A DNA stretch of 64,000 nucleotides from Saussurea involucrata (Eukaryota > Streptophyta > Magnoliopsida > Asterales > Asteraceae): contig CM066324.1 of assembly GCA_033807775.1 (NCBI GenBank), positions 132,423,501-132,487,500 of the forward strand, written 5' to 3'. Below, one piece after another: positions 23,528-36,191 of this stretch. Every line of letters begins with the position of its first letter. The stretch's first letter is position 1. A model generated the notes under the pieces. That model saw only the letters and a program-made list of their open reading frames with translations. It was not told the DNA's origin and searched no databases. Both the position numbers and the translations under genes were made by a program.

Positions 23528-23612
23528 TGTTGAGAAGTGGAAATTAATTTGTTATTTGATGAACTTTGGTGGCTCGAGAAATCTATGTGATAAGGTATGT
23601 TACTTAGAAATG

Positions 23613-23620
23613 TTTTTATA
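23613..23620 (-). promoter_or_regulatory. TATA box of GLP A2
   Basis: TATAAAAA on the minus strand, 86 bp before the ATG, as in A1. Confidence 0.55.
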
Positions 23621-23859
23621 GCAGAAACATTCGAACAAAAAAACTAGCATATGACATATTGTAGTCAATTAAAAAAATAACCATGTGGAAAGAGTATTAC
23701 AACGATAAAGTCATCAAATACATCAAGATATATTTCAACTATGTTGTTCGATTCATAATTCAATAAAGATGGAAGTCTAATGTGGGTATGATCAATTCAA
23801 TTACTTTTCATTTTTATTTATTTTCATATTTTAGATTTATTTTTATGGAATGATGAATG

Positions 23860-24195
23860 TGTAAAATGTAACCTTTGTACGCGGTTTTTAACAAAGGGGT
23901 TTTACTTTTATACGCGGTTTCTTGCTCAAAACCGTGTGTAAAGGTACCTTTAACACACAACCGCGTATAAAGGTAATCTTTGTACGCGGTTATTTCGATG
24001 CAACCGTTTGTAATTGTCGAGTACCTTTTATACACGGTTTTTAAATTAATACTGCGTATAAAATCTTATTTATAGCAACGGTTCAGCCTTAACCGTGTAA
24101 AAAGGGTCCGGATTTATCCTCTATACACGGTTTTTGTAAAAACAACAAAAATCACGTATAACTAAGCACGTATAAAAATCATATTTATAATAGTG
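23860..24195. mobile_element. CACTA-like terminal fragment (unit 2)
   Basis: Copy of 14719-15054 through the unit duplication; ends with the inverted CACTA at 24191-24195 and has the same ACGCGGTT-type motifs. Confidence 0.4.
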
Positions 24196-25571
24196 ATCAC
24201 AATTGACATTATCATATTCATTCCTACTAGGGTACAAATAACAAAAAAGAACGTTATATGTATAATGACTCGGATGTAATATAAATAACATTCACATGAG
24301 TTATCTATTTATCTTTTTTAAATTAATATTTTTGTTTAACCCTTCACCTTTAGTTCTAAAATCTAGAACATGAGTTCCATTTTTTTAATTAAAATAAACA
24401 GAAGCTCAAGTTTTCACCCGTGTTGAATCTTTAGATTAGTACTAGAAAAAGTGAAAATTATCTCGAAATCAACCTAAACATCAAAAACTCTCAAAATCAA
24501 CCAAAAAACCGAAAAACTCTTTAGAAATCAACCAAAAACCATAAATAAAATCCCCAAAGAGCGGAATTCGACTAAAATACATCGAGCGGCTTTGCCAACA
24601 TTTGATACAATTTAAATGTGCACCAGCTCGACCAAAATTCTGGGACCGCCATCCGTTAATAATTTTTCTTTTGTTCACCATGGATGTCTGGATTAACTTA
24701 CGTTTAACTAATTTTATGAGACTTGGAATACAGTTTTTTGATCGATAAATTTAATGTTCGTGTACATGGTGACTGGTTGATTTAGTAACCAAAACAATTC
24801 AACTTTTAATTCATTAAACTTTAATAAAAAGTAAAAGTAAGTTACTTGAGATATTTATGCAATTTTCTTAAAATCATTTTTATTTCATTAAAGTCACTAC
24901 CAAACATTCACATATAGCTGATTGAATAAGTTGTAAGTCCCATTAAGCTCATTAAGATGCTAAAGAAATGGTCAGTTTAAATAAAAAGGCTAAATAGGGT
25001 GAAAATTAAATGCAAGAAACCATTGTAGTATGTGTTTGAATTGGTCTCGATAGATAACTTCATATCTTAATTATATCAGATATGGAGATTGAATCAATAG
25101 ATTGAGTCAAAAAGCTCGAGTTCTGAGTGTTACCCATGTGACTATCGGTAGATTGAGTCAATTTTTTTTCTTAACGTGTTTTATAAGCATCCTTCGAATC
25201 TGTTGAGCGTTGAGTGAATACAAAATCCACTGAAAATAAGTATGGCGATTTCCAGTCAATTGAGGTTTTATTCTCAATTCTAAGGCTTATGATCTTGTAT
25301 ATAACTACAAACACACACTTCATTGTAGAAAAACAGGGGCGATCACGTAATTTTATGCATAAAATTCTAACTCTATCGTTTTTGTTTTTTCATGATTTCG
25401 AAATATGGGATTTATAATCTTAATTAGTTTTCTGGGATTGTTTTAATAGAGTTGGTTTCAGTAAGAATAATAGTTATCGTGAGAAAGAGAAGAACAAATC
25501 TCCACCCTTGGATCAATCCGATTTGAAGATCAATTGAAAATTCTCTTCTAAACTAATACTTGGTTTAATTA

Positions 25572-25736
25572 ACAGAAGTATACGCTTTAGGTCAACATAT
25601 ATCTATGTCTGCTTACAAAGCACGAAGAGTAATTGATCAAATTCATGGATGTTTTTATGAAGAAACACTTATTATATTAGAACTCATGCCTTATCGAGCA
25701 TGGTATCCCATTTTAGGACTTAGTTTGAACCATTAG
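25572..25736 (+). pseudogene. rpl22: Plastid rpl22 fragment (unit 2)
   Basis: Copy of 16442-16606, with Ala in MSAYKARR where unit 1 has Ser. Same 54-residue frame and same stop. Confidence 0.8.
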
Positions 25737-26155
25737 ATCAACACTAATTAAAAGTGATTAAGAGTCCAAATCTTTGCGTACACTTCACACCTTAACTTCT
25801 ATTCTCACACGATCATCCGTCTGTTTCAATATACACAAACTTTATATAAAGGTACATATATATGTTCAAACTTCAAGGATTTAAGGTTTCTTGGTATAGA
25901 AGGAAATGCTAATTCATATTTTTAGCGATGCATTTTTTAAAAATGTCAGTAAATGCCTCATTAATTATCAGGATTTTGAGTTAGGATCTTATACGATTTG
26001 GAGTAGTTCAATAATAGAAATATAAATGACAATCAATATAATGTATATTTCTTTTATTCACTCTTAAATATTATAGCACAAACATAAGCCTACGAATATC
26101 ACGAAATTGAAAATTATAAGTTATTAAACCCGACATTTGAAGACCACATCAAGGA

Positions 26156-26691
26156 CTAGAATTTTGATTTAATTTGATCAACGACCTTCTTGTCCACTTG
26201 GAAAGCCTTTGCAAGAAGATCTTCATCGATATTTGGGTTAGAACCGAACACCGCATTTGCAATGGTAATGGCACCCGGATTTTGGCTACTCAGAGCTGCA
26301 ATAACAAAAGCATCATCATTTCCGACGTTCCTTTGGAAATGAACCAGACCTTGTGGAAAAACGAAAACATCACCCTTTTGAAGTTTTTTAGTGATGAGAC
26401 GGTTTTCAGGGTTAGATGTGACAAAACCGACTTCAATATTGCCTTCTATGACCGTCAAGATTTCAGTGGCCCTAGGGTGCGTGTGTGGAGGGTTAATACC
26501 CCATGGAGCAAAGTCGATACGAGCCATTGAAATACCAAAAGTGTTGAGTCCCGGTAACTCTGCTACACTCACTGTAGTCACGTTAAATCCAGCCGCGTTT
26601 GATGTATCTCCCCTTAGGTGGAGCCCACTAAAAAAGAAATCGTTTGCTCGCACAAGCTTTGGATCTTTGCATACCTCACCATTCACGAATA
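26156..26691 (-). pseudogene. Germin-like protein B2, exon 2 only
   Basis: Same structure and same breakpoint as B1: an open exon 2 with RGD and both germin boxes, 60 bp of intron, then the LTR from 26752. Exon 1 is missing. It has Gly in VFGSNPN like the complete B3, so the Ser of B1 arose later. Confidence 0.88.
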
Positions 26692-26751
26692 CTATAAAAA
26701 CAAAATAAGGAACTCATAGTTAGGCACATACATAAATGTCATATTTTCGAA

Positions 26752-27949
26752 TGAGATCCAATTTCAACCACTCCTGGTCTATACAGTGGGTCACTCTAAA
26801 TCCACAAACAAACACTTTGGAATTACACCTTACTGCCCATGAGACGATGCCCGACCATATAGGTCCACATCTTACTTATCATGGATCCCAATGCCTATTC
26901 CGTGCTATGACTCTAGTGTCTATGGATCCATTACACTCAAACTACAAGTCCCGACTCTCAAATAAGCCAATACTATTATTACCAACAAGCAAACTTTATA
27001 AACATGGATAATGATAACACTCATCAAATGTGGGGACAACTCATCATGACATAATAATAAATATTGAAGTATCATGATATTTTCAAATAGTCATTTAATC
27101 TATAACCCAACTTCAAATCCCCTTTTTATTAATGTTTCCCTTAAAATCCCCCAATTTATCAAAACCCTAGATTTTGACCTAAAGTGGTCAAAATCATTTT
27201 TCATCAAACCAAAGTAGTAAATATAAGTGGGAACTCATGAACAAACCAAGGAGAGTTAAATACTCCAAGTTTTCCAACCATTTTACATAACAAAACCTTA
27301 TGATTATCAAAACTCTTTTGGGTTAAAAGTACAACCATAAATATGAGAAATAGAAGACATAAATAAGTTAGAATCATTTATAATAACATGTATATGAGTT
27401 GAGGTTGAGGATAACTCACCTTAGAGGGTTTTATAGAAAACCCAAACCCTAGAAAGTGGAAGAGGAGACCCTTTAAGCACTTAGAGCTTAGAACACTTGA
27501 GAGCTTCTTAACAATCACCACCTAAAAGGGTAAGGGATGCCATTAATGACCATGGCATCACAATAAATGAAGTGAGATGAGGGAAACTAGAGATTACCTT
27601 AGAGGGAGGAGAAAATCGCCCTAAAATGGAGAGGAGGGAGTGAAATCTAATTTTGGTAAAGTGAAAGAGAGAAAAGTGAGATTTGGGGAGAAAAAGGAGA
27701 AAATTCGTCACACGCCTAGCGGACGTCCGGCTGGCTCCATGCGGACGTCCGCCCCTAAAAATCCCAAACTCGGCCAAAAACCTCTGTTGCTTCCACGGAC
27801 GACCTGCGTAATTCCGCATCACACGGACGTCCGACTGGCACCCTGTGGACGTCCGCCAACTCCATTTTCTCAATTCTTCCTTCTAAAAGTCAAACCCAAT
27901 AAACTATGAACTAAATGTCTATCTTATTAACAGAAATTGGGGTGTTACA
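26752..27949. repeat. LTR with CGGACGTCCG palindromes, unit 2
   Basis: Duplicate of 17622-18814 with small indels (1198 bp). The junctions with B2 and the GLP-C relic are identical, so the rearrangement is older than the unit duplication. Confidence 0.65.
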
Positions 27950-28147
27950 TTGCATACCATACTATTCACAAAGATATGCAAAAAAAAACATAAAAGAATA
28001 CAAAAATACAAAAACATAAGCCCATATTTTCAAATAGTTTTTTTACCATTTCTAGATGATATTTGACATAACGGTTTATTTGATGGAGCCCCACGAACGT
28101 CATGAAGAAGACTTGGGTCCAAGGCCACACATGTTAACAAATCGAAT
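27950..28147 (-). pseudogene. GLP-C relic, unit 2
   Basis: Copy of 18815-19012 with the same decayed exon 1 and exon 2 start, cut by the LTR at the same base. Confidence 0.58.
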
Positions 28148-28249
28148 TGAGGTAAAAATCAATCCTAAGTATTTAGAATGAAATATGTTGTCACAAGAAG
28201 CTCATTAAAACCCTAACCGGAAAAAATGTTATATATAATAGTCAGTTAT

Positions 28250-30348
28250 TGTAACAACCGGGTTTCTAGAAAGTGTGAAAGTTTGGTGGCTAATGTCTAA
28301 GACATGAAAGTTAAGTTAAGGGACCCTTTGTGCAATTTAGGATAGATATAAATTGGTGGGGATCCCTAGGTTATCATTTATTGTTCAGTATTTTTATTGG
28401 TGTTGGCGGCTGAGAAGAAGAGCAGAAAGGGAAGAAAGCATTCGGCATTGATTTCAAAAGGAGAACGTATAATCTGGTATGAAATCGATTCCTCCATGAA
28501 TTTCTTTACTGTCTAAGAGTTCTGGGTTAATCAATTGTTAGTTTCTTCACTGCTTGAGTTGGGAAGATCTTTCTAAGATTTAACAATGGGGTTTAACTCT
28601 ATATTGAAATTGGGTAATGTTAAATTGAAGGTTTTTGTGAGTTTTTGAGGTTAAGGTTAAGAACTTTGCAACTTACGAAAAAGAAATTTATGGCTGAGTC
28701 TCTGGTTTTAAGATGATTAGGAGAGTCTGGACTTGTTGTTCGTCTAATCCAGAATTGATACTACCGGAACTGATAGTTCCAGAATTTGTAAAAATCAGGA
28801 TCCGGAACTAGTAAATCCGGAATCTAAATTCCATCGGTTCCGGAAATAGAGCAAATACCGGAACGTGGGCCTAGATCCGGAACCTTCACTGGGCCGGAAT
28901 TAAAGTTGATCCGGTATTGCACATAAAGTAAGTCCCAAAATTTATTTAAACATGGGCCGGAATTGGACTTCGATGTATGTGGATCCGAAACTCAAAGTTC
29001 CGGAATTGGACCCTCACTCTAGTGGATCCGGAATCCACTTAATCTGGATCCGGAATTACCTCGCACATGGACCAGATCCGGAATCATGGCAGATCCGAAA
29101 TCATGGCAGATCTGAAATCCTAATTTATTTAAACACCGGACTTGGGCTATGTGATGTTGGGCCGGAGTTTGAGATGAGATCCGGAACCAATCACGGATCC
29201 AGAATTATCTTTTTAGGTGTCTAATGTTAATTTATCCAGAGTTATCGCATATTGGGTCAGAAATCATAATTGATTTTTTGGGCATAGAGACCCGACACCT
29301 AAACTAATGGTTGGGAATAATTAATTGGGCTTAGTTTTATTTTAAGATCCGGTAATGATTAAAAAGACCCAGTATTTATTAATTAATGATTCGAATTCAT
29401 TAATTGGGTTCAAATTAGAAAAGGATCTAGGATCAGAAGTTGAGTGTCACTTATTAAGTTATGAATTATGCTTTACGTGTAAGGACGGTTCGGAACGAGA
29501 TTCGTGGTTAGGAAAGTAACTGCTATCAGGTGAGTTTCCTTAACCCTTTTTATGTGGAATGAAAGTTAAAATGTTTTTTTACTGATTATGGTGTATTTAC
29601 GAACATGATTTATTTACAAGCTTTTACGTATGCTTTCCCATGAAAAGTATGTTTTACCGAAATGATTATTCAGCAAGATGAAATGATTTATAAAGTCTTA
29701 CACGGATTTCATGTTTCATGATTTATGATGAACTATGTGTATGTTATATGGAGTCGGTCTGCACAGTGGGATCTGAGTACCTCGAGATCCGATGATCCCT
29801 TGAGAAATTGTGACGAGCTTGTAGGAGGAAATTCGTTTCCTTCTTACTCGGATTTGTGACGAGCTTGTAGGAGGGAATTCGTTTCCTTCCTACTCGGATA
29901 GAGGGGAGTCTGCTTGGGCCCCGGTATGAGGCGAGAAGGGAGTCTGTTTGGGCCCCGATCGCGGTTAGCTTATGTGATCCTCAAACACTGTGCAGTACCA
30001 TGATTTATGCTTATGTGGAGAATGTTAATTAGCTTTATAAAATGATTTTACACTATTGATATATGTTGTTTACGGAGGGAATTCACTAGACCTTTTGGTC
30101 TAACCCTCGCTTTTCAAAACTAAACCATTTTCAGGAAAGCAAGTAGTAGGAGGCTCAGGTAAGTGAGCAAGATGCAGATAGAGACGGTGACTGTGCCACT
30201 TTTAGAAGCTAGTACGTTCTCAGTTGTGTATAGGTAGTTTTCGCCAACCTAAGTTTTGGAAAGTGATGTAATGAAAATTTGGGACCCAGTTTTGTAATGT
30301 TTATGATTTAATGCCATGTTTGTCCTGTTTTATTTTTGGGTTGTTACA
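28250..30348 (+). mobile_element. Solo LTR of a Gypsy element, unit 2 (2099 bp)
   Basis: Duplicate of 19113-21228 with the same GTTAT target duplication (28245-28249, 30349-30353). It is 17 bp shorter because one CAGATCCGGAATCATGG repeat is missing. The shared target site shows that insertion and LTR-LTR reduction happened before the unit was duplicated. Confidence 0.93.
29073..29120. repeat. 17-bp tandem repeat in the solo LTR, unit 2
   Basis: Two full copies and a partial third of CAGATCCGGAATCATGG. Confidence 0.8.
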
Positions 30349-30430
30349 GTTATACAAAAGGACAATTTACATGACTCCCAAGTAGTCAAGAATGAAACTT
30401 TTGGCAATACACTAGTGAGTTATACAAACG

Positions 30431-30492
30431 GAGGTATGAGATCGAGTCCCATTTTTAGAAGTTTCTCATCTTCCACCACTGAACCTCGTAAC
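30431..30492 (-). repeat. tRNA-derived SINE-like head, unit 2
   Basis: Duplicate of 21311-21372 with the same A-box-like and B-box-like words. Confidence 0.3.
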
Positions 30493-31009
30493 AATTGAGT
30501 TGGGTTATCAATACATACTCGATAAATGTTGGAATCGAACCTATTTGATGCCAATAAACTTGTTGGGTCATTGACCAGCATCTTTCTAAATTGAAACGTG
30601 ACGCTGGCTGCTACGCTATATGGAAATAAGTTGCGCCTTCTCCACCAGCAATTGCTTTTGGCGTAGTGGTAAGCATTTGTCTGTTTTTTTTTTGCTTTAA
30701 AGCACAACCCGCGTTTATGCGGACAAACTAGTCCCACTTGTTGGGGAACTCGAATCCAAACCAATGACCATATATTGGATTGTGTATTTTGGCCTTTGAC
30801 ATTGTAAAAAAAGGTAACAGTTATAATAGTTTAATAAAATCTTAAATACAATATTTATATTTATGAGAAATAAATATAATAATTTTTTTGAAGGTATCAA
30901 ACTTAAAATTTGGATCTAGTCATTGTAGGTTGATGAATAGTTGTAAACCATGTGTTAACTATCAGAGAATCTTTAATGCATAAGTCTTTAATGAGTTTTT
31001 ACTATTATA

Positions 31010-31302
31010 AAAAGTTTTTTAAAGGGTTTTTATGTATTGGAGTAAAAGACTTTTTGATAAAAGGGTTAGTGTATGCCAACCTTTTAGAGCATCCACGATT
31101 TAATGACTTTTTATTTTTGTCACATAGATTTTCACTAAACTTTATTTATCAAAAACCTATTCCTAAAACCTTTTCCAAAAACATTTTTCATCAACCTTTT
31201 TTTTCTCCAAAAAGCTATTGCAATAAGAGATTGGTATACGCCAACCCTTTTATCAAAAAAACCTTTTATTACAATGCATAAAAACCCTTTGAAAAGCTTT
31301 GT
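31010..31302. mobile_element. Foldback/MITE-like element, unit 2
   Basis: Homologue of 21891-22135 with about 50 extra bases (AAAAAGCTATTGCAATAAG region near 31210), so the unit 1 copy carries a deletion. Confidence 0.45.
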
Positions 31303-31316
31303 ATTTGATACCCAGC

Positions 31317-31334
31317 ATATATATATATATATAT
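31317..31334. repeat. (AT)9 microsatellite, unit 2
   Basis: 18 bp of AT against 50 bp in unit 1. Confidence 0.9.
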
Positions 31335-31908
31335 GAACTTCTATTTGGAATTGTGAAAAACAAGATTATTGATAGATGATCGAGGCCGTAACTAAGAAGA
31401 TTCTCGTGTTTCCCATTGTTGTCGTCAAGATATCGACTTGCAAACGCAACCATGGCTAAAGGTATGTTTTATTTCGTTAATCACGTTTCTGTATCTATAT
31501 ATGTATTTACGTCTGAGGATCCTCAGAAAAATTAAAGTCTCATGATGGGCATTCGAACCCACGGGGAAGGATCGAACCATGGGAACGTTGAATTGCTAAA
31601 GTCATTAATGTACGGGGATATGTGCCAAAGGAAGTACATGAATCGTTGTTGAAGTTAGCACATATGATGTATTCACCTTTGTACTTAGATATATCAATTA
31701 ATGATTGTAATCACTAAATACTCTTTTCAACCATGAATGTTTGATTAATACTTAGGGTATTGAGTTAATTTGGAAAGGGACCTTCAAAATAATATATATA
31801 AAACTTTTATTCACTTTTATATATAACAAAGACGAAACAAAATAAACACATATCAAGAAGTTGGAACTTATAAGTTAACAATACCAACAATAAACATGAC
31901 ACAAAGGT

Positions 31909-32661
31909 CTAGAATTTTGATTGAATTTGATAAACGATATTTTTGTCCACTTGGAAAGCCTTTGCAAGAATATCTGCGTTGATATCTGGATTTGATCCAA
32001 ACACAGCATTTGCAATGGTAATGGCACCGGGATTTTGGCTGCTCAAACCTGCAATGGCAACAGCGTAGCCATGTCCGACGTTCCTTTGGAAGTGAATTAG
32101 ACCTTGTGGGAACACAAAAACATCACCCATCTGAAGTACTTTTGTCAAGAGACGGTTGTCAGGGTTAGATGTTACAAACCCGACCTCAATACTACCATTA
32201 ATGACAACCAATATTTCAGTGGCCCGAGGGTGCGTGTGAGGAGGGTTAATACCCTGTGGTGCGAAGTCAATACGAGCCATTGAAACACCAAAAGTGTTGA
32301 GTCCCGGTAACTGTGCTACTGTCACGACAGTCACGTTCGATCCAACTGCATTCGATGTATCTCCCATAAGATGGAGCCCACTAAAAAGGAAATCATCGGC
32401 TTGCACAAGATTTGGATCTTTACACACCACACCGTTCACGAGTACTGTTAAAACAAAAATAGAAACTCTTAAGCCCGTAAAAGTACTAAGTATTTTCAAA
32501 GCATTAGTGTTAGAGCATTAATTTATCGACATTTCATAATTGTGTTTACCTCGCCTATTTTGATCGGCAACACAAAAGTCCTGGAGAGGACTTGGTTCTG
32601 AAGCCAAATTTAGCGAGCAACTCGCCACTAAGAGAGTGATTAAAAGCAATCGAGATGCCAT
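31909..32661 (-). CDS. Germin-like protein A3
   Basis: Exons 32550-32661 and 31909-32444, 105-bp intron, 215 aa. The exon 2 peptide equals that of A2. Exon 1 has one change, NRR instead of NSR, at the last codon before the intron. Signal peptide, Cys pair and metal ligands are intact. Head gene of unit 3, followed 3.4 kb downstream by the only complete B gene. Confidence 0.94.
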
Positions 32662-32746
32662 TGTTGAGAAGTGGAAATTAATTTGTTATTTGATGAACTT
32701 TGGTGGCTCGAGAAATCTATGTGATAAGGTATGTTACTTAGAAATG

Positions 32747-32754
32747 TTTTTATA
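32747..32754 (-). promoter_or_regulatory. TATA box of GLP A3
   Basis: TATAAAAA on the minus strand, 86 bp before the ATG. Confidence 0.55.
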
Positions 32755-32992
32755 GCAGAAACATTCGAACAAAAAAACTAGCATATGACATATTGTAGTC
32801 AATTAAAAAAATAACCATGTGGAAAGAGTATTACAACGATAAAGTCATCAAATACATCAAGATATATTTCAACTATGTTGTTCGATTCATAATTCAATAA
32901 AGATGGAAGTCTAATGTGGGTATGATCAATTCAATTACTTTTCATTTTTATTTATTTTCATATTTTAGATTTATTTTTATGGAATGATGAAT

Positions 32993-33329
32993 GCGTAAAA
33001 TGTAACCTTTGTACGCGGTTTTTAACAAAGGGGTTTTACTTTTATACGCGGTTTCTTGCTCAAAACCGTGTGTAAAGGTACCTTTAACACACAACCGCGT
33101 ATAAAGGTAATCTTTGTACGCGGTTATTTCGATGCAACCGTTTGTAATTGTCGAGTACCTTTTATACACGGTTGTTAATTTAGAACTGCGTATAAAATCT
33201 TATTTATAGCAACGGTTCAGCCTTAACCGTGTAAAAAGGGTCCAGATTTATCCTCTATACACGGTTTTTGTAAAAACAACAAAAATCACGTATAACTAAG
33301 CACGTATAAAAATCATATTTATAATAGTG
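32993..33329. mobile_element. CACTA-like terminal fragment (unit 3)
   Basis: Third copy of the motif block; inverted CACTA at 33325-33329. Confidence 0.4.
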
Positions 33330-34763
33330 ATCACAATTGACATTATCATATTCATTCCTACTAGGGTACAAATAACAAAAAAGAACGTTATATGTATAAT
33401 GACTCGGATGTAATATAAATAACATTCACATGAGTTATCTATTTATCTTTTTTAAATTAATATTTTTGTTTAACCCTTCACCTTTAGTTCTAAAATCTAG
33501 AACATGAGTTCCATTTTTTTAATTAAAATAAACAAAAGCTCAAGTTCACCCGTGTTGAATCTTTAGATTAGTACTAGAAAAAGTGAAAATTATCTCGAAA
33601 TCAACCTAAACATCAAAAACTCTCAAAATCAACCAAAAAACCGAAAAACTCTTTAGAAATCAACCAAAAACCATAAATAAAATCCCCAAAGAGCGGAATT
33701 CGACTAAAATACATCGAGCGGCTTTGCCAACATTTGATACAATTTAAATGTGCACCAGCTCGACCAAAATTCTGGGACCGACATCCGTTAATAATTTTTC
33801 TTTTGTTCACCATGGATGTCTGGATTAACTTACGTTTAACTAATTTTATGAGACTTGGAATACAGTTTTTTGATCGATAAATTTAATGTTCGTGTACATG
33901 GTGACCGGTTGATTTAGTAGATATTGATTATGAGATTATTTTGAATGTTTCAAGGTTTAAAAGTAATTATACATATATAACTAAAACAATTCAACTTTTA
34001 ATTCATTAAACTTTAATAAAAAGTAAAAGTAAGTTACTTGAGATATTTATGCAATTTTCTTAAAATCATTTTTGATTTCATTAAAGTCACTACCAAACAT
34101 TCACATATAGCTGATTGAATAAGTTGTAAGTCCCATTAAGCTCATTAAGATGCTAAAGAAATGGTCAGTTTAAATAAAAAGGCTAAATAGGGTGAAAATT
34201 AAATGCAAGAAACCATTGTAGTATGTGTTTGAATTGGTCCCGATAGATAACTTCATATCTTAATTATATCAGATATGGAGATCGAATCAATAGATTGAGT
34301 CAAAAAGCTCGAGTTCTGAGTGTTACCCATGCGATTATGGTAGATTGAGTCAATTTTTTTTCTTAACGTGTTTTATAAGCATCCTTCGAATCTGTTGAGC
34401 GTTGAGTGAATACAAAATCCACTGAAAATAAGTATGGCGATTTCCAGTCAATTGAGGTTTTATTCTCAATTCTAAGGCTTATGATCTTGTATATAACTAC
34501 AAACACACACTTCATTGTAGAAAAACAGGGGCGATCACGTAATTTTATGCATAAAATTCTAACTCTATCGTTTTTGTTTTTTCATGATTTCGGAATATGG
34601 GATTTATAATCTTAATTAGTTTTATGGGATTGTTTTAATAGAGTTGGTTTCAGTAAGAATAATAGTTATCGTGAGAAAGAGAAGAACAAATCTCCACCCT
34701 TGGATCAATCCGATTTGAAGATCAATTGAAAATTCTCTTCTAAACTAATACTTGGTTTAATTA

Positions 34764-34928
34764 ATAGAAGTATACGCTTTAGGTCAACATATATCTATGT
34801 CTGCTTACAAAGCACGAAGAGTAATTGATCAAATTCATGGATGTTTTTATGAAGAAACACTTATTATATTAGAACTCATGCCTTATCGAGCATGGTATCC
34901 CATTTTAGGACTTAGTTTGAACCATTAG
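34764..34928 (+). pseudogene. rpl22: Plastid rpl22 fragment (unit 3)
   Basis: Third copy; the first codon is Ile instead of Thr. MSAYKARR as in unit 2. Confidence 0.8.
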
Positions 34929-35347
34929 ATCAACACTAATTAAAAGTGATTAAGAGTCCAAATCTCTGCGTACGCTTCGCACCTTAACTTCTATTCTCAC
35001 ACGATCATCCGTCTGTTTCAATATACACAAACTTTATATAAAGGTACATATGTATGTTCAAACTTCAAGGATTTAAGGTTTCTTGGTATAGAAGGAAATG
35101 CTAATTCATATTTTTAACTATGCATTTTTTTAAAATGTCAGTAAATGCCTCATTAATTATCAGGATTTTGAGTTAGGATCTTATACGATTTGGAGTAGTT
35201 CAATAATAGAAATATAAATGACAATCAATATAATGTATATTTCTTTTATTCACTCTTAAATATTATAACACAAACATAAGCCTACGAATATCACGAAATT
35301 GAAAATTATAAGTTATTAAACCCGACATTTGAAGACCACATCAAGGA

Positions 35348-36101
35348 CTAGAATTTTGATTTAATTTGATCAACGACCTTCTTGCCCACTTGGAAAGCCT
35401 TTGCAAGAAGATCTTCATCGATATTTGGGTTAGAACCGAACACCGCATTTGCAATGGTAATGGCACCCGGATTTTGGCTACTCAGAGCTGCAATAACAAA
35501 AGCATCTTCATTTCCGACGTTCCTTTGGAAATGAACCAGACCTTGTGGAAAAACGAAAACATCACCCTTTTGAAGTTTTTTAGTGATGAGACGGTTTTCA
35601 GGGTTAGATGTGACAAAACCGACTTCAATATTGCCTTCTATGACCGTCAAGATTTCAGTGGCCCTAGGGTGCGTGTGTGGAGGGTTAATACCCCATGGAG
35701 CAAAGTCGATACGAGCCATTGAAATACCAAAAGTGTTGAGTCCCGGTAACTCTGCTACACTCACTGTAGTCACGTTAAATCCAGCCGCGTTTGATGTATC
35801 TCCCCTTAGGTGGAGCCCACTAAAAAAGAAATCGTTTGCTCGCACAAGCTTTGGATCTTTGCATACCTCACCATTCACGAATACTATAAAAACAAAATAA
35901 GGAACTCATAGTTAGGCACATACATAAATGTCATATTTTCGAATCATAAACATTAGACGATGTTTTAACATTTTAAAATTAGTTTTTACCTCGACTATTT
36001 TGTGCAGCAACACAAAAGTCCTGTAGAGGACTTGGATCTGAAGCCATAGAAAGTGAACAACTTGCCACGAGGAGAATGCATACAAACAAACGAGATGTCA
36101 T
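35348..36101 (-). CDS. Germin-like protein B3 (complete)
   Basis: Exons 35990-36101 and 35348-35883, 106-bp phase-1 intron, 215 aa. It shows what B1 and B2 have lost: a signal peptide (MTSRLFVCILLVASCSLSMA) and the first Cys (DFCVAAQ). Exon 2 has the second Cys, RGD in LHLRGDTSN, NVT glycosylation site, PPHTHPRATE and GDVFVFPQGLVHF, so the Mn site is complete. It differs from B1/B2 by Glu in GNEDAF and Gly in QVGKK. Its upstream flank (36600-36985) matches 13001-13305, which places a lost B gene in the first gap. Confidence 0.94.
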
Positions 36102-36183
36102 TGTTGAGAAATGATCACTTGTTTTTTTGGTTAACTTTGATAGCTCGAGAAAAATGTGAGATGAAGCATGCAACATGGTGATG

Positions 36184-36191
36184 TTTTTATA
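36184..36191 (-). promoter_or_regulatory. TATA box of GLP B3
   Basis: TATAAAAA on the minus strand, 83 bp before the ATG. Confidence 0.55.
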
